Shown piece by piece: positions 14,625 to 22,406 of a stretch of 24,635 bases of DNA; the first letter of the stretch is position 1; each line of letters begins with the position of its first letter. The position numbers and the translations under genes were made by a program. This stretch comes from Pseudomonadota bacterium (GTDB lineage Bacteria > Myxococcota_A > Polyangia > Haliangiales > Haliangiaceae). The notes below the pieces were generated by a model. The model was not told the origin of the DNA, searched no databases, and worked only from the letters and a program-made list of their open reading frames with translations. The stretch covers positions 1 to 24,635 of the forward strand of contig JAEYYY010000717.1 in NCBI GenBank assembly GCA_023430775.1. The letters are read 5' to 3'.

Positions 14625-14631
14625 GCAACTC

Positions 14632-15105
14632 ATGATCACGCAGTCGCTGCAGGAGCGCTATGCGCCGACCGGTCGGTGCTTCGGATGCGGACCCGCGAAC
14701 GCGAAGGGCCTGCGGATCCGGAGCCTGCCACTCGCCGCCGAGATCGGGGCGCACGTCGTGTGCGACTTCACGCCGGAGCTCCATCACGAGGCCTTCGAGA
14801 ACGTGCTGAATGGCGGCATCATCGGCACGGTGCTCGATTGCCACATGAACTGGACGACGATCTTTCACCTGATCCAGCAGGGGAACCTCGACCACGCGCC
14901 GCCGTGCGTGACCGCCGAGTTCAAGGTGGTGCTCCAGCGCCCGACGCCGATGGGGCTCGTGCATGTCGATGCCGTGGTGGTGGCATCGAGCGAGGACCGC
15001 GCGACGATCGAGGCGACGATGACCGCGAACGGCAAGGTGACGGCGCGGGGGACCGGCACGTTCATCGCGGTGAAGCCGGGGCATCCGGCGTATCACCGCT
15101 GGTGA
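14632..15105 (+). CDS. PaaI-family hotdog-fold thioesterase
   Basis: A 157-residue cytoplasmic protein. CFGCGPANAKGLRI (16-29) is the N-terminal signature of a PaaI-like subgroup, with a CxxC pair (C17, C20... spaced CFGC). HHEAFENVLNGGIIGTVLDCHMNW (51-74) is the hotdog helix with the GG turn and an Asp at the usual catalytic position (D69). AEFKVVLQRPTPMG is the following strand. These enzymes hydrolyse acyl-CoA thioesters; chain specificity cannot be told. Start ATG 14632 is supported by TACGGT at leaderless spacing and by avoiding overlap with the divergent methyltransferase, to which it may be functionally linked. The gap after it (15106-15264) has no gene. Confidence 0.85.
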   Translation: MITQSLQERYAPTGRCFGCGPANAKGLRIRSLPLAAEIGAHVVCDFTPELHHEAFENVLNGGIIGTVLDCHMNWTTIFHLIQQGNLDHAPPCVTAEFKVVLQRPTPMGLVHVDAVVVASSEDRATIEATMTANGKVTARGTGTFIAVKPGHPAYHRW

Positions 15106-15219
15106 CTCGACGCACACCGGCAGTGCACGCGAGGCAGGACGGTCCTGGTCTCCGGCAGTGGGCGCCTCGCTCGCAGGACGCGCCCTGGTGCACCGCTCCG
15201 TTGTCAGCCGCGGCGATCG

Positions 15220-15225
15220 TAAGAT
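15220..15225 (+). promoter_or_regulatory. Possible -10 TAAGAT before deacetylase gene
   Basis: TAAGAT lies 39 nt before ATG 15265, so this transcript would have a short leader. TTGTCA at 15201-15206 resembles a -35 but the 13-bp spacer is too short, so the pair is doubtful. Confidence 0.25.
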
Positions 15226-15264
15226 GCTTTACAGCCGGGCCGCGAGATTGCACGAGACAGCCCC

Positions 15265-18147
15265 ATGCTGTGCCGTTGCTTGCTCTTCGCCGTGCTCGTG
15301 AGCGCCTGTGACGCGTCCCTCGACGTCGCCGAGAAATCCTCGGAGCTGTCGGGCGCGACCACGATCGTGTCGCTGACGTTCGACGACACGCTGGCCAACC
15401 AGTATCAGGTCGCGGATCTCGTCGAGGCCCGCGGCATGCGCGCGGTGTTCTACATCAACAGCCCGCGGCTCGGCACGCCGGGCTATCTGACGTTCGCGCA
15501 GGCGATGGACCTGCAGACGCGCGGCCACGAGATCGGTGGCCACACGCTGGGGCATGTTCGACTGACGACCCTCGGCGAGGACGAGATGCGCGACCAGATC
15601 TGCAACGATCGCGCGAATCTCCTCGAGGATGGCTTCGCGGTGACGACGTTCGCGTATCCGTTCGGCGCCGACGACGCGACGGTACGAGAGATCGCCGACG
15701 AGTGCGGCTACAACTACGCGCGCGATGTCGGCGGGCTGCGCTCGACGACGTGCACGTCGTGCCCGCTGGCGAACCCGATCCCGCCGGCCAACGCGATGAT
15801 GGTGCGCACGTACGATTCGGTCGAGAGCGACACCACGCTCGCGCAGATGCAGCAGCAGGTGCTCAACGCGGAGGCGAACGGCGGCGGCTACGTGCCGATG
15901 GTGTTCCACAACGTGTGCAACGGCTGCGCGTCGAACGCGGTGAGCCCCGCGCTGCTCGCGCAGTTCCTCGACTGGCTCGCGGCGCGCGGGCCCGCGACCC
16001 AGGTCGGTACCATGCAGGAGGCACTCGGTGGCGGCGTGCAGCCACCGGTGCGGTTCCCGGATACCGGTGTCAGCGTCAATCTGGCGAAGAATCCATCACT
16101 GGAGACCGATGCCGATGGCAATCAGGTCCCCGATTGCTGGCAGCGCGGCGGCTTCGGTACCAACAGCGCCACGTACACGCTGGTGAGCGACGCCTCGGAT
16201 GGCGCACGCGCCCAGCGGATCGACGTCACCAGCTTGTCGTCGGGCGGTCGCCGGCTCGTCACCGCGCAGGACTCCGGGACGTGCGCACCCGCCATCACGC
16301 CGGGACACACGTACCGCCTGAGCGCGTTCTACAAGGCGACCACGCAGCCACGCATCACGGTCTACTACCGCAACGCGGCGGGCTCGTGGGTGTGGTTCGC
16401 GGAGACGCCCCTGTTGCCGACCTCGAGCACGTATCGCGAGGCGACGCTGACGACGCCAGCGATCCCGGCGGGCGCCACGCACCTCAGCTTCGGTGTCGGC
16501 ATCTTCGCCGTCGGCACGGTGACGATCGACCAGCACGCGATGTTCGACACCGCCGGCACGCCTGCCGGTGACACCGTGGTGCCGCTGCTGTCGACCGCCT
16601 GCAACGGCAACACCTGCACGACGCAGCCGTACACCGCACCGGTGCGGATCTCGTTCGCGGCCAGCGATGCGGGCTCGGGCATCGACGAGATCCGCTACAC
16701 CACCAACGGCAGCGATCCGACCAACGGCACGCTGTACACCGGGGAATTCACCCTCAGCTCGACGGCCACGGTGCGGGTCACCGCCATCGACAACGAAGGC
16801 AACCGCACGTTCCGCACGACGCGGGTGACCATCAATGTTCCCGACACCACGCCACCGAGCCTGGCGATCGCGTGCAACGGCGCGGCCTGCGCGACGAGCC
16901 CGTACGCGGGTCCCGTCACCGTGACGCTGACCGCGAGCGACGCCGGCTCGGGCGTCCGCGAGATCCGCTACACCACCAACGGCAGCGATCCGACGAACGG
17001 CACGCTGTACACCGGACCGTTCACGGTGAGCTCGTCGGCGACGGTGCGCTCGACCGCCGTCGATAACGCGAACAATCGCACCTCGCTGAGCACGTCGATC
17101 TCGATCGTCGCGCCCGATACCACACCGCCGAGCCTCGCCATCGCGTGCAACGGCGCGGCGTGTTCGACGGCCCCATACACCGGACCCGTCACCGTGACGC
17201 TGACCGCCAGCGCCGCCGGCTCGGGTATCCGCGAGGTTCGCTACACGATCAACGGCAGCGCTCCGACGAACGGCACGCTGTACACCGGTCCGTTCACGGT
17301 GAGCTCGTCGGCGACGGTGCGCTCGACCGCCGTCGATAACGCGGACAATCGCACCTCGCTCGCCACGCAGATCACGATCGGCACCGGCCCCGACACCACA
17401 CCGCCGGCGCTGTCGATCGCGTGCAACGGCACCACCTGCTCGGCAGCGCCGTACAGCGGCCCGGTCACCGTGACCTTGACCGCGAGCGATGCCTCGGGCG
17501 TGGCAGAGGTGCGCTACACGCTCGACGGCAGCGACCCGATCGCCGGCACGCTGTACGCGGGTCCGTTCAATGTCACCGCGACCGCGACGGTGCGCGCCAC
17601 CGCGGTCGATACCGCGAACAACCGGACGTCGATCACGCAGCTCGTCACGATCGAGGCCGCGCCCGCCAATCTGCTGCAGAACGCGTCGCTCGAGACCGAT
17701 GCCAACGGCGATCAGATTCCCGATTGCTGGAAGCGCGACGGCTACGGCACCAACACCGCGGTGTTCACGCTGGTCAGCGACGCCTTCGACGGCGTGCGCG
17801 CGCAGAAGCTCGACATCACCGCGTTCACCTCGGGTGGCCGCCGCCTCGCCTCGGCGCAGGACTCCGGTGCCTGTGCCCCCGCCGCGGTGCCCGGTCGCCG
17901 CTACACGATGACCGGCTACTACAAGTCGACCATCCAGCCGCGGTTCTCGGTCTACTACCGCAACGCCTCGGGCTCGTGGAGCTGGCTCGCCGAGAGTGCG
18001 CCGCTACCGACCTCGTCGACGTACCGCCAGGCGACGTTCACCTCGCCGCCGCTGCCGGCGGGCGCGACCCACATCAGCGTCGGCCTGTCGATCTTCGGCG
18101 TGGGCAGCATCACCACCGACATGTTCACGCTCGTCGAGGCGCCGTAG
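15265..18147 (+). CDS. Large secreted polysaccharide deacetylase lipoprotein with chitobiase-like repeats
   Basis: A 960-residue protein with lipobox VSAC (C15), then the segment VAEKSSELSG. Residues 33-255 are a NodB-type polysaccharide deacetylase: TFDD (D40, D41), HTLGH (H93, H97), YPFG (131-134) and MVFHN (H215). It removes acetyl groups from N-acetylated glycans such as chitin or peptidoglycan using a divalent metal. Residues 271-435 and 801-960 are two copies of an unrecognised beta-sandwich, probably carbohydrate-binding (NPSLETDADGNQVPDCW / NASLETDANGDQIPDCW). Between them lie four 91-92 residue repeats of the chitobiase/beta-hexosaminidase C-terminal kind (CHB_HEX_C_1), each starting DTxxP with a CNGxxC pair and GSxPxxGTLY. 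Probably cell-surface and acting on exogenous or own wall glycans. Confidence 0.9.
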   Translation: MLCRCLLFAVLVSACDASLDVAEKSSELSGATTIVSLTFDDTLANQYQVADLVEARGMRAVFYINSPRLGTPGYLTFAQAMDLQTRGHEIGGHTLGHVRLTTLGEDEMRDQICNDRANLLEDGFAVTTFAYPFGADDATVREIADECGYNYARDVGGLRSTTCTSCPLANPIPPANAMMVRTYDSVESDTTLAQMQQQVLNAEANGGGYVPMVFHNVCNGCASNAVSPALLAQFLDWLAARGPATQVGTMQEALGGGVQPPVRFPDTGVSVNLAKNPSLETDADGNQVPDCWQRGGFGTNSATYTLVSDASDGARAQRIDVTSLSSGGRRLVTAQDSGTCAPAITPGHTYRLSAFYKATTQPRITVYYRNAAGSWVWFAETPLLPTSSTYREATLTTPAIPAGATHLSFGVGIFAVGTVTIDQHAMFDTAGTPAGDTVVPLLSTACNGNTCTTQPYTAPVRISFAASDAGSGIDEIRYTTNGSDPTNGTLYTGEFTLSSTATVRVTAIDNEGNRTFRTTRVTINVPDTTPPSLAIACNGAACATSPYAGPVTVTLTASDAGSGVREIRYTTNGSDPTNGTLYTGPFTVSSSATVRSTAVDNANNRTSLSTSISIVAPDTTPPSLAIACNGAACSTAPYTGPVTVTLTASAAGSGIREVRYTINGSAPTNGTLYTGPFTVSSSATVRSTAVDNADNRTSLATQITIGTGPDTTPPALSIACNGTTCSAAPYSGPVTVTLTASDASGVAEVRYTLDGSDPIAGTLYAGPFNVTATATVRATAVDTANNRTSITQLVTIEAAPANLLQNASLETDANGDQIPDCWKRDGYGTNTAVFTLVSDAFDGVRAQKLDITAFTSGGRRLASAQDSGACAPAAVPGRRYTMTGYYKSTIQPRFSVYYRNASGSWSWLAESAPLPTSSTYRQATFTSPPLPAGATHISVGLSIFGVGSITTDMFTLVEAP
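16570..17664 (+). repeat. Four tandem 273-276 bp repeats in the deacetylase gene
   Basis: Units begin at 16570, 16843, 17116 and 17392. Units 2 and 3 are the closest: 54 bp are identical at 17017-17070 and 17290-17343, exactly 273 bp apart, indicating recent duplication or gene conversion. Unit 3 has lost the Asp of GSDP and of SDAGSG (both to Ala). Confidence 0.85.
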
Positions 18148-18153
18148 TACCCT
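18148..18153 (+). promoter_or_regulatory. -10-like hexamer TACCCT after the deacetylase stop
   Basis: TACCCT ends 6 nt before GTG 18160 and begins one base after the deacetylase TAG stop. It is a leaderless-type candidate. Confidence 0.4.
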
Positions 18154-18159
18154 GGCCGG

Positions 18160-18711
18160 GTGTCCCGGCTGGCCTTCCTCCTCGTCGTGCTCACCAGCAT
18201 GCCCGCAGGCGCGGATGGTCCCGAGGCGCGCCTCGGCGCGATGGTCGGCCTGCAGCGCACCGATCGCAGCGCGTGGGTCGTCGGGCCCTCGCTCGAGATC
18301 ACGATCGTCGACCAGCTCTCGATCCGCGGTGAAGCGCAGCTCGAGTTCGGCGACATCGATTCGCCGTTCGGCCCGAGCAACATCCGCGGCGGCGATGGCC
18401 CGCACGTCAATCACGTGATGTTCGGGCCGGTGTGGCGGCCGCGCGATCACGCGAAGTACGGGCTCTCCCTCGGTGCCGAGGCCGGCGTGCTGGTGATGCA
18501 CTCGCGGTTCGCGGTCGAGCACTTCCAGAAGAAGCCGGCGGTCGGCGTGTTCGCGCAGGCCGGGCATCGCCTCGGCCCGCTGTTCATCGCGTTGCAGGCG
18601 CGGCTCGATGCATCGGTGCCGATCGACATGGCCGGTCCCGAGGGCGAGGACGTGCAGACCACGAGCGGGCGGCTCAACTTCGTCATCGAGTTTCCGATCG
18701 ACGTTCGTTAG
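18160..18711 (+). CDS. Small secreted, probably outer-membrane beta-barrel protein
   Basis: A 183-residue protein from GTG 18160. Residues 1-18 form a signal peptide (MSRLAFLLVVLTSMPAGA). The mature part alternates polar and hydrophobic residues with regular Gly and aromatic positions (GAMVGLQRTD, VVGPSLEITIVDQLSIRGEAQLEFGDI, YGLSLGAEAGVLVMHS, VGVFAQAGHRLGPLFIALQARLD, LNFVIEFPIDV), and ends near a strand, as in 8-stranded outer-membrane barrels. I do not recognise a specific family. It follows the deacetylase by 12 bp and could be co-transcribed. Its TAG stop overlaps the convergent protease stop (TTAG). Function unknown. Confidence 0.72.
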   Translation: MSRLAFLLVVLTSMPAGADGPEARLGAMVGLQRTDRSAWVVGPSLEITIVDQLSIRGEAQLEFGDIDSPFGPSNIRGGDGPHVNHVMFGPVWRPRDHAKYGLSLGAEAGVLVMHSRFAVEHFQKKPAVGVFAQAGHRLGPLFIALQARLDASVPIDMAGPEGEDVQTTSGRLNFVIEFPIDVR

Positions 18712-20495
18712 CGCGGCGTCAGGACGCCGTCGTTGATGATCAGGACCTCGTAGGTCCCGAGCGCCGCTTGTTCGAGCGACGAGATGCCGACGACATAGTG
18801 CTTGCCCGGCTCCGGAATGACGATCATCCGCTCGTTGCCCTCGAGGAATTGCCCGAACTGGAGAAGGCCGCCGCCGAGATCGAAGTCGCGTTGGTCCGCG
18901 TCGTAGAGCGTCAAGAACATCGTGAACAGGCTCGTGCTGCGCGCCTCGATCGCGAACGCCTTCGTGCCGGAGAGGTCGCCGACGTCGTAGTAGTCGATGT
19001 GATAGGGCGCGCTGTAGTCCGGATCGATCGGATCCTGCGCCTCGAGGGCGCCCAGCGTCTTCGTCGTCGGCGGTGCGCCGGAGGTGACGTCGATGCGACG
19101 ACTGAACGACACGTCACCGCTCTCGACGGTGAGTGACGTCAGGTACAAGCCGGTGGGGAATCCGGCGAGCGTGGCCGTGGTCTCGCCGAGCCCGCACGGA
19201 ATCTCCTGCGACGTGCCTGCGATCACGTCGGCCTCGAAGCGGCACGTCATGTCGGTGGGTGCATCCGGGTCGCCGACGATCCGGAACGTCGCGGTGACCT
19301 GTTCGTCGGGGACCACGCGCGACTCGAGCGAGAAGCCGGTGAGCTGCCAGCGCGGTGCGATCGCACCCACCTGTGGTCGCGTCGCGATCAGCGCTGCGAA
19401 GTCGGCGACCCCGGGCATCGTGAAATCGGTGATCGTGACGTCGACCGGATCGGTCGCCTCGGTGGCGTGGTCGATCGCCCAGCTCGAGAGCGTCGCCATC
19501 TCGGAGTACACGCCGGGGAACCCGGGTTGCGCGCAGCCCTGTCCGTAACTCGTGATCCCGGCGTGCAGCCAGACCTGGCGCTCGAAGTCGCGAACGATCA
19601 GCGGGCCGCCGCTGTCGCCCTGACACGAGTCGATCCCGCCCTCCGGAACGCCCGCGCACAGCTGGGTATCGAGGTTGCTCGACATCGGATACGCCGTCGC
19701 GCAGTCCTCGTCGGAGACCACCGGTACGTGCACCTGCTGGAGCCGGCCGCCCTCGAGATCCGAGGTGCCCCAGCCGATCGTGGTCGCCAGCGCGCCGGGG
19801 TCGGCGAGTGCGGCGGTGGATTCGCCCACCATCTCGATCGTGTGCAGCCCGGTCGCCTCGAGATCGATCGGCTCCGCCAGTGTCCACACCGCGATGTCGT
19901 AGCCGTGCGCGGCGTCGAAGTTGAACGTCGGGTGGACCTCGATCTGCGCGACATCGAACACGTGGCCGGTGGTGCCGTCGGAGAACGGCTCGAGCGTGCC
20001 CGCCAGGATCGCGACCTCGGAGAGCGGGACGCCGGTGCTGCAATGGGCGGCAGTGACGACGTGACGGTCGGTGATCAGGGCGCCACCGCAGTACTGGATC
20101 GTGAAATCACCGGACCGGAACGCGAGCGCCACCATGAAGCTGTAGTCGCCGGCACTGCCGACCTCGCCACCACCGATGATGCGCGGCTTCCCCGCTGGAG
20201 AACCGCCGCGGACGCCGAACGGCAGTACCGCGCGCACGGCGTACGTTCCCGGTCCCGGCACCTCGAGCGTGTACGAGCCATCGGCGCCGGTGCGAGTGAC
20301 AGGATCTCCGAAGTTGATCGACGGATCGAAATCGAGGTTCGCGTAGACGACGACATCCGGAACCGGCAGCTCGTCGGGGTCGCGAACACCGTTGCCATTG
20401 TCATCAGACCAGATCGCTCCGGTGATGGTGGCGGCGGGATGGACGTTGTCGCCACACGCCGCCAGCGCCGCAACTACGACCAACCCTCGATACAT
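18708..20495 (-). CDS. Trypsin-like serine protease lipoprotein with Arg activation site (tandem copy A)
   Basis: A 595-residue protein with lipobox LAAC (C14) followed by GDN. Residues 22-95 are an SdrD-B/Cna-B-like domain (WSDDNGNGVRDPDE, GADGSYTLEVPGPGTYAVRA). The S1A protease follows: PRIIGG (R105 | I106) at the activation junction, TAAHC (H151), YDIAVW (D200), DSCQGDSGGP (S295; D289 gives trypsin-like Arg/Lys preference) and SYGQGCAQPGFPGVY. Residues about 345-480 are a linker domain; about 480-590 resemble a bacterial pre-peptidase (PPC-like) domain. It lies 18 bp after its paralogue; a TACCGT hexamer within that gap could start a separate transcript. Likely surface-attached and extracellular. 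The Arg at the junction allows self-activation. Confidence 0.9.
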   Translation of the reverse strand: MYRGLVVVAALAACGDNVHPAATITGAIWSDDNGNGVRDPDELPVPDVVVYANLDFDPSINFGDPVTRTGADGSYTLEVPGPGTYAVRAVLPFGVRGGSPAGKPRIIGGGEVGSAGDYSFMVALAFRSGDFTIQYCGGALITDRHVVTAAHCSTGVPLSEVAILAGTLEPFSDGTTGHVFDVAQIEVHPTFNFDAAHGYDIAVWTLAEPIDLEATGLHTIEMVGESTAALADPGALATTIGWGTSDLEGGRLQQVHVPVVSDEDCATAYPMSSNLDTQLCAGVPEGGIDSCQGDSGGPLIVRDFERQVWLHAGITSYGQGCAQPGFPGVYSEMATLSSWAIDHATEATDPVDVTITDFTMPGVADFAALIATRPQVGAIAPRWQLTGFSLESRVVPDEQVTATFRIVGDPDAPTDMTCRFEADVIAGTSQEIPCGLGETTATLAGFPTGLYLTSLTVESGDVSFSRRIDVTSGAPPTTKTLGALEAQDPIDPDYSAPYHIDYYDVGDLSGTKAFAIEARSTSLFTMFLTLYDADQRDFDLGGGLLQFGQFLEGNERMIVIPEPGKHYVVGISSLEQAALGTYEVLIINDGVLTPR

Positions 20496-20501
20496 GGACC
20501 T

Positions 20502-20507
20502 ACGGTA
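20502..20507 (-). promoter_or_regulatory. -10-like hexamer TACCGT between the two protease genes
   Basis: On the minus strand TACCGT ends 6 nt before ATG 20495, inside the 18-bp gap after the first protease gene. It could give copy A its own leaderless transcript. Confidence 0.4.
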
Positions 20508-20513
20508 ACACCT

Positions 20514-22292
20514 CTAGTGAACCGTCAAGGTGCCGTCGTTGACGATCGACACCTTGTAGTTGCCGGTCTCGCTGATGTCGAACGACGACACGCCGACGAG
20601 GTAGTTCACGCCGGGCTCGGGCACCACGACGATGCGCACCTTGTTGCCCCCGATGAAGTCACCGAACGCGAGGATGCCTCCGCCGTTGTCGAAGTCGCGC
20701 TGGTCGAGGTTGTAGAGCGTGAGGAACACGTCGAACTGGTTCGACTCGGCCTCGATCGCGAACGCCTTGCCGGTCAACCCGGTGACGTCGAAGTAGTCGA
20801 CGAAGTACGGATCCTGATAGTCGGGATCGAGCAGGTCGTTGTTGGTCAGCGCGCCGTTCTTCGACGACGCGGGCGGCGTGCCGCTCACCACGTTGACGCG
20901 GCGCTCGTACATGACCTCGTCGCCGGCGCGCGTCACCGTCAGCGCCGACGCGAAGATGCCGGTCGGGAAGCCCGCGAGCTCGAAGTCGGTCGCGCCGACG
21001 CCGCACTCGACGTCCTCGCCCGGCGTGTCGTCGGACAGGTCGGGATCGAACGTGCAGGTGAAGCCGGTCAACGACGGATCGTCCGCGAGGATCGACCAGT
21101 GCACGGTCAGCGGATCGTCGGCCTCGACCTCGCCGGGAAGCGACGTCCCGGTGACCTGCCAGCGCGACTCGATGTCACCGACCTGCGGGCGCGTCGTCGA
21201 GCGCGTGGGCCAGTCGAGTCGACCGATCTGGCCGAGCGACGTGAACTGGATCATCTGCGTGGCCGCCGGCTCGAGCGCCTCGGACTTCGCCCACGCCGAC
21301 AGCGCGGAGACGCGGCCGTAGACACCGGGCGTGCCCGGCAACGCGCAACCGTCGCCGTAGCTGGTGATGCCCGCGTGCATCCACACGCCGCGGCCGTTGT
21401 CGCGCACCAGCAGCGGGCCGCCGCTGTCGCCCTGGCACGAGTCGATGCCGCCCTCGGCGGTACCGGCGCAGATCTGGGTGTCGAACGCCTCGGCACCCTC
21501 GTAGACGGCGGCGCAATCGGCCTCGGCAACGACGGGCACGTGCACCTGCTGGAGCAAGGCGCTGTCGCGATCGGAGGTGCCCCAGCCGAGCGTGGTGGCG
21601 AGCTTGCCGGCGGCGGCGAGCTGCGCGTTGGCCGGCGTCAGCATCTCGACGGTGTTGAGGTTAAGCGCCTCGAGATCGATCGGCTCGGCGAGCGTCCACA
21701 GCGAGATGTCGAAGCCGTTGCCCGGATCGCCGTCGAAGTCGGGATGGATCGCGATGCTCTCGACATCGAACGTCTGGCCACCCTCGAACGGATCGAGCGT
21801 GCCGGCGATGACGCCGACATCCTGCGCGTCCTCGCCCTGGCTGCAGTGCGCGGCGGTGACGACGTGGCGATCGCTGATCAGCACGCCGCCGCAGAACGGG
21901 AACACGAAGCCCTGAAACTTGAAGCCGACCGAGATCATGAAGCCGTACTGATTCGCGGCCGCGTCGGAGCCGCCGATGATCGCGCTGTAGCTCGGCTTCG
22001 CGCCGCCCAGCCCGGAGCGAAAGCCGAACGGCAGCTCCTGGCGCACCGTATAGGTGGTCAGCTCGGGCGCGATGATCAGGTACGTGCCGTCGCTCTCGGT
22101 GGTGGTGCGGAGCTCGGTCGTGCCGTCGCTCGCCACGATGGGGATGCCGGCGATGCCTTCCTCGCCGTCGTCCTTCACGCCGTTGCCGTTGTCGTCGGAA
22201 AACACCTGGCCGGCGATCCTCGGCTCCGTCAGAAAATTGTCCCCACATGCGATCGCGCCCAGCGCGAGAGCGGCTACTCGGACCTGTGTCAT
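20514..22292 (-). CDS. Trypsin-like serine protease lipoprotein with Ala activation site (tandem copy B)
   Basis: Start ATG 22292 is chosen because the signal peptide and ACGDN lipobox (C16) begin there; a start at 22403 would add 37 unlikely residues. The 592-residue protein is a paralogue of the next gene downstream, with the same order: SdrD-B-like domain (about 25-92), S1A protease (H149 in TAAHC, D195 in FDISLW, S290 in DSCQGDSGGP, D284 for trypsin-like specificity), middle domain and PPC-like C-terminus. The difference is at the activation junction, SYSAIIGG (A104 | I105), so its own specificity should not cut there and another protease, perhaps with small-residue preference, would be needed. 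It is the upstream gene of the pair and is divergent from the rhodanese gene. Confidence 0.9.
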   Translation of the reverse strand: MTQVRVAALALGAIACGDNFLTEPRIAGQVFSDDNGNGVKDDGEEGIAGIPIVASDGTTELRTTTESDGTYLIIAPELTTYTVRQELPFGFRSGLGGAKPSYSAIIGGSDAAANQYGFMISVGFKFQGFVFPFCGGVLISDRHVVTAAHCSQGEDAQDVGVIAGTLDPFEGGQTFDVESIAIHPDFDGDPGNGFDISLWTLAEPIDLEALNLNTVEMLTPANAQLAAAGKLATTLGWGTSDRDSALLQQVHVPVVAEADCAAVYEGAEAFDTQICAGTAEGGIDSCQGDSGGPLLVRDNGRGVWMHAGITSYGDGCALPGTPGVYGRVSALSAWAKSEALEPAATQMIQFTSLGQIGRLDWPTRSTTRPQVGDIESRWQVTGTSLPGEVEADDPLTVHWSILADDPSLTGFTCTFDPDLSDDTPGEDVECGVGATDFELAGFPTGIFASALTVTRAGDEVMYERRVNVVSGTPPASSKNGALTNNDLLDPDYQDPYFVDYFDVTGLTGKAFAIEAESNQFDVFLTLYNLDQRDFDNGGGILAFGDFIGGNKVRIVVVPEPGVNYLVGVSSFDISETGNYKVSIVNDGTLTVH

Positions 22293-22299
22293 GGCGCCG

Positions 22300-22305
22300 T
22301 CTCTA
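22300..22305 (-). promoter_or_regulatory. -10-like hexamer TAGAGA before protease B (imperfect)
   Basis: On the minus strand TAGAGA ends 7 nt before ATG 22292. The final base is A instead of T. Confidence 0.3.
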
Positions 22306-22313
22306 ACACGGCT

Positions 22314-22331
22314 GCGACAGGCCTGTGTCGC
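22314..22331. promoter_or_regulatory. Inverted repeat in the protease B / rhodanese divergent gap
   Basis: GCGACA (22314-22319) and TGTCGC (22326-22331) flank GGCCTG, and ACAGGCCTGT within it is a 10-bp palindrome. Its position between divergent genes suggests an operator, but no known regulator site is recognised. Confidence 0.3.
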
Positions 22332-22393
22332 GGGCGCCCGGCAGCTGCTGACGTGAAGATTCATTAGCGATGACGAAACCTCGCGGTCGCGGG

Positions 22394-22399
22394 TAGAGT
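22394..22399 (+). promoter_or_regulatory. -10-like hexamer TAGAGT before selenorhodanese gene
   Basis: TAGAGT ends 7 nt before ATG 22407. ATGACG at 22370-22375 is a fair -35 with an 18-bp spacer, making this the most complete promoter in the window. Confidence 0.5.
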
Positions 22400-22406
22400 T
22401 CACGAC

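Noticed and set aside
15201..15225. TTGTCA and TAAGAT as a full sigma-70 promoter for the deacetylase
   Set aside because: The 13-bp spacer is too short for a standard promoter; only the -10 is kept, at low confidence.
19467..22367. 966-codon open frame on the plus strand across the two protease genes
   Set aside because: It is antisense to two genes with complete S1 protease motifs, and its translation is low-complexity Arg/Ala/Asp/Val without domains. It is a by-product of high GC3.
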